Positions 32,678 through 39,968 of a stretch of DNA of 39,968 nt are shown here, in pieces. The DNA comes from a virus. The translations under genes were made by a program, and so were the position numbers. Within the stretch, counting starts at the first letter, position 1. Each line of letters opens with the position of its first letter. The notes below the pieces were generated by a model. It had not been told where the DNA came from. It saw only the letters and a list, made by a program, of their open reading frames with translations, and made no database searches. The DNA lies in IMG/VR virus record IMGVR_UViG_3300042453_005149, positions 1-39,968 of that record; one strand, written 5' to 3'.

Positions 32678-32864
32678 CACTGGCGATTACAAATCCGCAC
32701 GTCACAAAATTAACTAGCACGATGAAAAACTTCATCAAGAACGCCGTCAGAGCCTCTTCCACGGTGAGGACGGGAAGTTCGGGCTTTTCGTAATCGGTCC
32801 TGCCGATTCTGTGATCCATCACCCTGGCGAGGACCAGTAGCGCACGGTTTTCAATTTTACCCAT
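32661..32864 (-). CDS. Small membrane protein, possible holin-like
   Basis: 67 residues from the ATG at 32864 (MGKIENRALL). An ATG at 32906 would overlap the SET-domain gene by 31 bases. One strong hydrophobic segment at residues about 42-64 (FFIVLVNFVTCGFVIASVI) is near the C-terminus. The N-terminus is charged. Topology would fit a small lysis or membrane-insertion protein, but it is not diagnostic. A 16-base tail overlap with the convergent DUF4177-like gene exists. Confidence 0.5.
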   Translation of the reverse strand: MGKIENRALLVLARVMDHRIGRTDYEKPELPVLTVEEALTAFLMKFFIVLVNFVTCGFVIASVIRHW

Positions 32865-32875
32865 GCACTTATCTA

Positions 32876-33361
32876 TTATTTGGGCTTGAAAACTTGGGAT
32901 GTGCATGATCCCAATTGACCGCCATTCATTCCCTTTTCTTGGGAGCCCAAACTGATCTTGTTTCTGTTCTGAAAATAATTCGGTCCGTAATTAACGAATA
33001 TTTCCTCGTCCTTCGCTATGTCGTTTATGGCCTTGACGTCCGCGTATTGTTCTTTTAAATTAAAATTTATTGAGGCATTGTTGTCGTCCTGATGATTGTA
33101 TATCTGCCCGTACCCCATGACCATCAGAAAATGACCGCCGTGTCTCTTGCACTCCTCGCACGGACAGGTGTTTGTAAACATGTATGACCATATTGCAGGG
33201 TCCTTGTGGTAATTCATTCTGTGTGCCATGATCACCATAGGACAACGCTCAATTAGTTCTCCTTTCTTTATATCTTCAGTGGCGAACACGCCCCTTCCGT
33301 GGATTTCAGAGTGACGGACGACCATCTTTCGCTTGAAATCGTAATCTGGCTTTTCTTCCAT
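32876..33361 (-). CDS. Second SET-domain protein (putative lysine methyltransferase)
   Basis: 161 residues. HGRGVFATEDIKKGELIE at about 20-37, QIYNHQDDNNASINF at about 86-100 and DEEIFVNYGPNYF at about 119-131 are the three SET motifs in order. The NH...N motif and the C-terminal NYG tyrosine that form the S-adenosylmethionine and lysine channel are intact. A Cys cluster (CPCEECKRHGGH) is inserted at about 66-77, and the protein does not resemble the first SET protein closely outside the motifs. Target unknown. Confidence 0.82.
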   Translation of the reverse strand: MEEKPDYDFKRKMVVRHSEIHGRGVFATEDIKKGELIERCPMVIMAHRMNYHKDPAIWSYMFTNTCPCEECKRHGGHFLMVMGYGQIYNHQDDNNASINFNLKEQYADVKAINDIAKDEEIFVNYGPNYFQNRNKISLGSQEKGMNGGQLGSCTSQVFKPK

Positions 33362-33374
33362 GAAATAAATATAG

Positions 33375-33572
33375 TTAAGAAAACCAGATATCCCAGTCGT
33401 CGGCTTCCTTTTCTATCATCTCGGAAAGGACGCTTAAAGTGGCGTCCTTGTACATGAAGGCGGCACGCCGGAGCGTTTCGCTCCTCTTCTCGTTGAATAT
33501 AGTCCTGGCGAACCTCACAAGTTCGTCGGCCTTCTCTATGAGCTCCCTTCTGACGAACGGGGCCATTCCCAT
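33375..33572 (-). CDS. Small helical protein of unknown function
   Basis: 65 residues. It is almost all helical (RRELIEKADELVRFARTIF, then LSVLSEMIEKEADDWDIWF). It has GAGG nine bases before the first ATG and a TATATA box 26 bases upstream. It heads the transcript with the second SET-domain gene. Not recognised. Confidence 0.55.
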   Translation of the reverse strand: MGMAPFVRRELIEKADELVRFARTIFNEKRSETLRRAAFMYKDATLSVLSEMIEKEADDWDIWFS

Positions 33573-33598
33573 GATCTCGCCCTCTTTTGAGACACGGC

Positions 33599-33604
33599 TA
33601 TATA
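33599..33604 (-). promoter_or_regulatory. TATATA box upstream of small helical gene
   Basis: GGTATATAGCC on the coding strand is 26 bases upstream of the start at 33572 in a 70-base gap. It is a candidate promoter for the small helical gene and the second SET gene downstream. Confidence 0.35.
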
Positions 33605-33642
33605 CCGTTTTAGAAGGCTAGTTGGGGAATTTTTTCACCAAA

Positions 33643-34653
33643 CTATTCTTTGATTCCCTCCCTCATCCTGAAAATTTGATCAAGGCTTCTGCCCGCACTC
33701 TTTTTCGCGAGGTCGGCAGGAAGAAGACTTTTGCGGACTGCGAGATTCGGATTCCCGAACTCCCTCACGTACTTGAACCTGGAGGGACGGTTCTTCAGGG
33801 CGTCGTCCACTTTGTCTATGTCGTTCACCGTCATAATGAAAACGACGCCGTCATGAGTGGTGTAGGACCCGTCTAAGCCGTTCAATATGATGTCAAAAGT
33901 AAACTTTATATTCTTGTTATCGCCGCCGATTATGCACCTGCGACGGTCGTAATAATTGTCGAAGTCCTCGAAGAGCACGATGCACTTCCTCGGTATCTGA
34001 GAGAACATGAGCAGCAGGTCGTGATTGCTCCAGTCCGGATTGAGGGTGAATATCATCACGGGCAACTTGTGCCTCGTAGCAAGATACTTTATGAAGAAAC
34101 TCTTCCCGTTGCCCGGAGGCCCGTAAAGCAACGCTCCCGTCTTCTTCCTTTCCCCGGCCGCGACTTCCGAAACCTCCCTGTCTATGTCCCTCCACAAGGA
34201 CTCGTCCAAGGCGGGTTCTCCGTACTCCTCCTTCAATGAGCCTATCTTGTCCACGCCGTAAGGAAGCATCAACTGCACGGGTACGCCGAGAGTACAAAGT
34301 TGCATCTCTTTCAATTTTGTTCTCAAGAAATTTTTCAACCACGAATATCTCCACCTGAAACAGGTCAGGATCGTCACGTGATCCTTCTCGTTCCAACCCG
34401 CCTGAAGGAGCCTTTCCGAATGATTCATATAAAACCAGGGAGCTCCCTTGAAAAAACAGAACGCGACGAAGGCGACGGGATGTCTGTTCTCCGAGACGAA
34501 TTCCTCGTAGATCATGATCTTACGGCCCCCGGCACAAAGGTCGTAAAGAGTCTTGTAGGTGTTTGAATCCACCCTCATTTCTATGAGGAGGACGTATTTG
34601 AACAATGCCCACGCGCCGACGAAAGACGCTATGACGGTGAAAAATGCATTCAT
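33643..34653 (-). CDS. Bcs1-like AAA ATPase with N-terminal membrane anchor
   Basis: 336 residues from the ATG at 34653 (MNAFFTVIASF); a longer frame lies inside the cysteine-rich gene. Residues 2-24 (NAFFTVIASFVGAWALFKYV) are a likely membrane helix. Walker A is GPPGNGKS at about 176-183, Walker B is CIVLFEDFD near 224, and downstream NGLDGS and TVNDIDKVDDALKNRPSRF fit AAA sensor and arginine-finger regions of the Bcs1/AAA group. Mitochondrial Bcs1 moves folded proteins across membranes; phage Bcs1-like proteins are uncharacterised. Chaperone-like assembly or membrane remodelling is possible. No clear ribosome site. Confidence 0.8.
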   Translation of the reverse strand: MNAFFTVIASFVGAWALFKYVLLIEMRVDSNTYKTLYDLCAGGRKIMIYEEFVSENRHPVAFVAFCFFKGAPWFYMNHSERLLQAGWNEKDHVTILTCFRWRYSWLKNFLRTKLKEMQLCTLGVPVQLMLPYGVDKIGSLKEEYGEPALDESLWRDIDREVSEVAAGERKKTGALLYGPPGNGKSFFIKYLATRHKLPVMIFTLNPDWSNHDLLLMFSQIPRKCIVLFEDFDNYYDRRRCIIGGDNKNIKFTFDIILNGLDGSYTTHDGVVFIMTVNDIDKVDDALKNRPSRFKYVREFGNPNLAVRKSLLPADLAKKSAGRSLDQIFRMREGIKE

Positions 34654-34672
34654 GTGTTTGATGCTAACAAAA

Positions 34673-36829
<2,157 letters not shown>

Positions 36830-36834
36830 GCACT

Positions 36835-36876
36835 TATATAGGTTTTTTGGAAAAAAACACCATGGCATATATAAAT
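36835..36876. promoter_or_regulatory. Two TATATA boxes in a divergent gap
   Basis: TATATA occurs at 36835-36840 and TATATAAAT at 36868-36876, between the minus cysteine-rich gene (start 36829) and the plus ArdC-like gene (start 36879). The second box is a near-exact TATAAATA-like element. It lies 38 bases upstream of the minus gene and directly before the plus start, so the plus gene would be almost leaderless if it used it. A T-run/A-run palindrome lies between. Confidence 0.35.
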
Positions 36877-36878
36877 CC

Positions 36879-38153
36879 ATGGAATTCGCGACATGGCTTT
36901 TCATAGAAACGGCACAGAAATACATCAGGTCACGCAAGGAGACCAGTCCCAAGAATCCGGACAACACCTTCCTGGTGCTCTACGGGGCCGATCCAGACGA
37001 GAGGGAACTCATGTTCTCCCGAAAGGAAGAACTGAAAAGACTCGGCTTCAGGTACTTCGGGATAAACGGCACCTACAGCCTTTTCAGCACGAAACTCACC
37101 CCGGAAACAAGAACCAGATTAGAGAACTTGGGCGTTGATCTATCCGGATACGATACCCAGCACGAGCCCAATCAGGAACCAGCTCCGACCACACAAGAAC
37201 CCTCCAAGGCCGACGCCACCCTCGAGAAGATGCACGCGGAACTCGAGAAGGTCAAGACCTCGGACAAGAAGGCCCAGTCGCTGATAGACCGGATAGAGAA
37301 GATGATTGAAGAGGTCGCGAACGGCACCGACGAGGCGGCCAAGCAGAGTTTCATCAGGAACTTTCTAGACTTCTCGTCCAAGTTCTACAACTACAGTTTC
37401 CACAACCAGATGCTCATATGGATTCAGAGCCGCGGACAAGCAAGGCACGTGGCCGGGGCCAGACAATGGGAACAGAAGTTCGGCAGAACAGTTAGGGATT
37501 GGAAGAACGCAATCTCAATACTCGCCCCCGCCAGATCAAAGAAGGAAGTGGACAACCCCCAGACCGGCGAGAAAGAACTTCGCGAAAGGATGTATTTCAT
37601 AGCGAAGTCCGTCTACGACGTCTCCGCAACCGCGCCCATCCCCGGTCACCCGAAAAGCTTCCAGCCCATCACCAGAAAGGACTGGAGCAAGGACAACAAC
37701 GAAGAGATAGAGGAAATAAAACACCTCGTCTCGGCGCTGGAGGACTGGGCCAAGGAGCAGGGCATAAAAGTGGACATAGAAGACATGGATTCCGAAAAGG
37801 GCGGATACTCGTCGGGTGGAAAGATAGCCATAAACAGCACCTTCAAGGGAATAAACATGTTCAGCACCTACGTCCACGAGGTCGCGCACGAACTGCTGCA
37901 CTGGAAGGAAAAGGAAGGAAAGCAGAGCAGCAGCAGGGACAAGGAAATTGACGCAGAAACGACAGCCTACATCGTCCTGAAACACTTCGGCATGGAGACT
38001 CAGGACACGAGCAATTACCTCGCCCTGTGGAGGGCCACCGGCGAGGACGTCAGAGCCAGAAGGAAGAACATCCAGAAAGCCGCCATGGAGATCATCAACG
38101 GCATCAGGAGCAAGACGGAACAGGTGGAACCCGAGGATGAGTCAGAAACCTAA
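36879..38153 (+). CDS. ArdC-like anti-restriction metalloprotein with capsid-targeting-like N-terminus
   Basis: 424 residues from the ATG at 36879 (MEFATWLFIETAQK), 17 codons inside a longer frame. The N-terminus fits M-x-F-x-x-W-L-x-x-E with Glu at residue 10. Residues about 160-225 (FSSKFYNYSFHNQMLIWIQS, ARQWEQKFGRTV) match the ArdC N-terminal ssDNA-binding domain. A zincin motif HEVAHELLHW lies near residue 332, with the third ligand probably in EIDAETTAYI about 25 residues later. In conjugative plasmids ArdC protects incoming DNA from type I restriction. No ribosome site is visible, and a TATATAAAT box lies just upstream. Confidence 0.8.
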   Translation: MEFATWLFIETAQKYIRSRKETSPKNPDNTFLVLYGADPDERELMFSRKEELKRLGFRYFGINGTYSLFSTKLTPETRTRLENLGVDLSGYDTQHEPNQEPAPTTQEPSKADATLEKMHAELEKVKTSDKKAQSLIDRIEKMIEEVANGTDEAAKQSFIRNFLDFSSKFYNYSFHNQMLIWIQSRGQARHVAGARQWEQKFGRTVRDWKNAISILAPARSKKEVDNPQTGEKELRERMYFIAKSVYDVSATAPIPGHPKSFQPITRKDWSKDNNEEIEEIKHLVSALEDWAKEQGIKVDIEDMDSEKGGYSSGGKIAINSTFKGINMFSTYVHEVAHELLHWKEKEGKQSSSRDKEIDAETTAYIVLKHFGMETQDTSNYLALWRATGEDVRARRKNIQKAAMEIINGIRSKTEQVEPEDESET

Positions 38154-38779
38154 ATCTTGTACTTCTTGAATACGGATTTGTACCTCTGGTGGAGTTTCTT
38201 TTTGTTTACCACGCCTTTGGCTGCCTTTTTGCTGATTTCTGTGGCCATGTAGGCCTGTATTTCGTCTTTGGTCACGGCGGAGCAATATCCTATCTGCCGA
38301 AGATTCTTTTTGAATTTGGACATGTTGGATTTTGATATGGAAGAAGTTATCTCATCCATTTGTCCCTTGTATTTCATGTCGGTGTAATACAAGGCGTGAG
38401 CCAGTTCGTGGTCAAATGTCTTGTTCTTGAGAGAATCCAAGCCGATGATGTACTGTCTGGTTCCATTGACAAAAAGACCATCCACAATTTCCTTCATCAT
38501 CACGTCGTACGGGGTCTCCACACAGTTCACATCGTAGCACTTCTTCGCCACGATCAAAGGCAGGTTGAACCCCACGAAATCAGATGGATAAGAAAAACAC
38601 CCCTTGTCCTCCGCATACCAACGGAAGTAATCCCAGACCGAGAAATTGTTGTCTCTGAATTTCTTGGAAGGACTTTCGTAGAACTCCTGAACCCTGAAGA
38701 ACAACATCGCCCTCTCGTAGTGGTCGGGCACCACCACAGCGAATATGTTCGGCATTATTTCCTTGATCTTATATTTCAT
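38150..38779 (-). CDS. Zinc metallopeptidase-like protein
   Basis: 209 residues. HELAHALYYTD at about residues 123-133 is a HExxH zincin motif with the usual following A-L-Y; EIQAYMATE at about 173-181 could hold the third metal ligand. The rest is not recognised. It ends in a basic KKKLHQRYKSVFKKYKI tail and has no signal peptide. Its start overlaps the stop of the caspase-like gene as ATGA, so both are on one transcript. It is unlike the ArdC-like protein apart from the active site. Confidence 0.65.
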   Translation of the reverse strand: MKYKIKEIMPNIFAVVVPDHYERAMLFFRVQEFYESPSKKFRDNNFSVWDYFRWYAEDKGCFSYPSDFVGFNLPLIVAKKCYDVNCVETPYDVMMKEIVDGLFVNGTRQYIIGLDSLKNKTFDHELAHALYYTDMKYKGQMDEITSSISKSNMSKFKKNLRQIGYCSAVTKDEIQAYMATEISKKAAKGVVNKKKLHQRYKSVFKKYKI

Positions 38780-39747
38780 TTTGAGGGCAAAGGAATGAAG
38801 TTCATGTCAAACTTCCCGCGTCCCCCGTGATCCAATATGGGAATTCTCTGGGCGGGCGAGGGGCCGAAAAGCAGTTCTCCGAACATCCGGTTGTCCGGCA
38901 GAACCTTGTAATGAGGCTGCTGTCCCGACGATCCATGGCTCAAGGCAAACTTCTTCAGGAAACCGCCCACGGTCACGCTCCTGTCGTCCCTGACGGACTT
39001 GAACGTGGAGGCGAACCTTGATGCAAAGGCGCCCCTGATGGACAAATCCTCCACGCTGGAGGAACTGATTATCAGTATCTCTTCATAGACCCCGCTGTCC
39101 TCCCCGTAGTCCACTTCATAGGTAGTTTGGAAAAATTTTCTTCCACGGGAAATCTGTTCCACGTACACCGTCCTCGTGAAAATAGATATGAAGGGCATCG
39201 CCTCCTTGGAATAAGAGGAGGGCAACTCAGGAAGGAACGAGGTGGGCTTGGCCATCTGAATATTCCTGAGCAGGTCCCCGTCCTGTTTCAGGCTGTCTTG
39301 GATACTTCCTTCGGCGTGGCAGGTGTCAACGAGGAATATAAGCCTCTTTATGGGACGGCCGGATTTTCCGAGGGCCTCGAGGGCCTTGCTGAATTTGAAG
39401 CTGCCTCCTTGGGCGGTCATTATGAAACCGTTCCCGCTGCCTCCCCCGTGACTGTTGAAGTAGAGCAAAAGAGTCGCATCTGAATCCAGAGCCTTCGCCG
39501 TATCGGTCAATTTATTGTAGATGAAGGGAGACGAGACGTTGTGGTGCCTCTCGCACCTGAATCCGAGGGTCTTGTCCTTGAACACGCTCTCCATGAGCTC
39601 AAGGTTCCTTATCCGTCCGTCCTCGCTAGTCATAGTGAAGAGAACGGCCACGTTGTTGGCGGAAGGATCAATCGCTATGCCGGTCTTTTCCTGGGCGTTC
39701 GCTGCGAAACAGAACAAGAACAAAAAAATTGCAAGAAATCTATTCAT
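38776..39747 (-). CDS. Exported caspase-like (C14-type) protease
   Basis: 323 residues from the ATG at 39747 (MNRFLAIFLFLF) with AAGGAAACAT before it. The first 19 residues are a Sec signal peptide, with likely cleavage after ANA (residue 19). LLYFNSHGGGSGNG at about 92-105 has the catalytic His (SHGGG), and LIFLVDTCHAEGS at about 133-145 has the catalytic Cys (DxCHxG in caspase-like proteins). The rest follows the p20-like fold. It would act in the periplasm or outside the cell. The paired zincin gene is next to it. Confidence 0.85.
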   Translation of the reverse strand: MNRFLAIFLFLFCFAANAQEKTGIAIDPSANNVAVLFTMTSEDGRIRNLELMESVFKDKTLGFRCERHHNVSSPFIYNKLTDTAKALDSDATLLLYFNSHGGGSGNGFIMTAQGGSFKFSKALEALGKSGRPIKRLIFLVDTCHAEGSIQDSLKQDGDLLRNIQMAKPTSFLPELPSSYSKEAMPFISIFTRTVYVEQISRGRKFFQTTYEVDYGEDSGVYEEILIISSSSVEDLSIRGAFASRFASTFKSVRDDRSVTVGGFLKKFALSHGSSGQQPHYKVLPDNRMFGELLFGPSPAQRIPILDHGGRGKFDMNFIPLPSK

Positions 39748-39892
39748 ATGTTTCCTTTTCTTCAAATTCATCCGGCGAAAGGACCACAGTACAGTCCTGT
39801 TTCTCCAACCATATTTCATAAGAGTGGGAATCAAGCCTCCTTGTGATGTAGCCCTCTCTACCGTCCTTCAAGACCACTTGAACTCCGTTCAT
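39740..39892 (-). CDS. Small 50-residue protein of unknown function
   Basis: Starts at an ATG at 39892 and reads MNGVQVVLKDGREGYITRRL, then an acidic end (DEFEEKETYE) and a TAG. GGGG lies five bases before the start, and the start overlaps the upstream stop as ATGA. The end overlaps the caspase-like start by eight bases, so it belongs to the same transcript. The short beta-rich pattern is not recognised. Confidence 0.6.
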   Translation of the reverse strand: MNGVQVVLKDGREGYITRRLDSHSYEIWLEKQDCTVVLSPDEFEEKETYE

Positions 39893-39968
39893 GCGAGCCC
39901 CAAATAAATCACAATTTTTTCGGCCATGTCGCCCGTGAGGCCTATTTCCGGGTTAGTCTGGAAGAATC
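39889..39968 (-). CDS. Partial C-terminus of an unknown gene
   Basis: The frame enters from the right edge and ends in TGA at 39889. Only 25 residues are visible (QTNPEIGLTGDMAEKIVIYL, then GLA). The end is helical. Overlap by ATGA with the next small gene shows it is part of the same operon. No function can be told. Confidence 0.5.
   Translation of the reverse strand, partial: FFQTNPEIGLTGDMAEKIVIYLGLA

Overview
The window reads as a late (virion) region of a large, T4-like contractile-tailed phage. No bacterial housekeeping gene, integrase, rRNA or tRNA was seen, and coding is nearly gap-free with many ATGA or TGATG stop/start overlaps. The host cannot be named. A cleavable Sec signal peptide on one protein and Shine-Dalgarno sites of GGAG/GAGG type suggest a Gram-negative bacterium. 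A DUF2934-type gene with a sigma70-like promoter is compatible with a proteobacterium. The 1994-residue tape-measure protein implies a very long tail, as in jumbo myoviruses.

Region 1-24.6 kb, almost all on the minus strand, is the tail and baseplate module. Read in the direction of transcription it has: three proteins of unclear role (24.5-22.4 kb), a conserved virion protein, the tape measure, a tube-initiator-like protein, a gp53-like LysM protein, a gp27-like hub, a gp5/VgrG-like spike with beta-helix repeats, a gp25-like protein, a gp6/gpJ-like wedge, a gp7/gpI-like wedge, a fibre-adaptor-like protein, small proteins including a SET-domain protein, and at the left edge two related PKD-domain proteins. 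This order matches that of contractile injection systems (Afp/PVC type) and P2-like phages. One plus-strand gene, a nucleoside deoxyribosyltransferase-like protein, is inserted at 2.6-3.1 kb.

Region 24.6-40 kb is a mosaic of short operons on both strands with accessory functions: a CCA-adding-type nucleotidyltransferase, two glycosyltransferase-like proteins, a patatin-like lipase, a second SET-domain protein, a Bcs1-like AAA ATPase with a membrane anchor, a 718-residue cysteine-rich protein with a polyglycine tract, an ArdC-like anti-restriction metalloprotein, a second zincin and an exported caspase-like protease. Recurrent TATATA boxes in divergent gaps look like phage late promoters. One host-type promoter stands out at 28.1 kb.

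The most interesting shared signal is a short N-terminal motif of the form M-x-F-x-x-W/F-[LIV]-x-x-E. It is carried by up to eight otherwise unrelated proteins, including the CCA enzyme, the ArdC-like protein and three neighbours of the patatin. It resembles the T4 capsid-targeting sequence that is cut by the prohead protease. I infer that this phage packages a set of enzymes and basic proteins in its head and delivers them with its DNA. ArdC-like anti-restriction activity would suit such delivery well.
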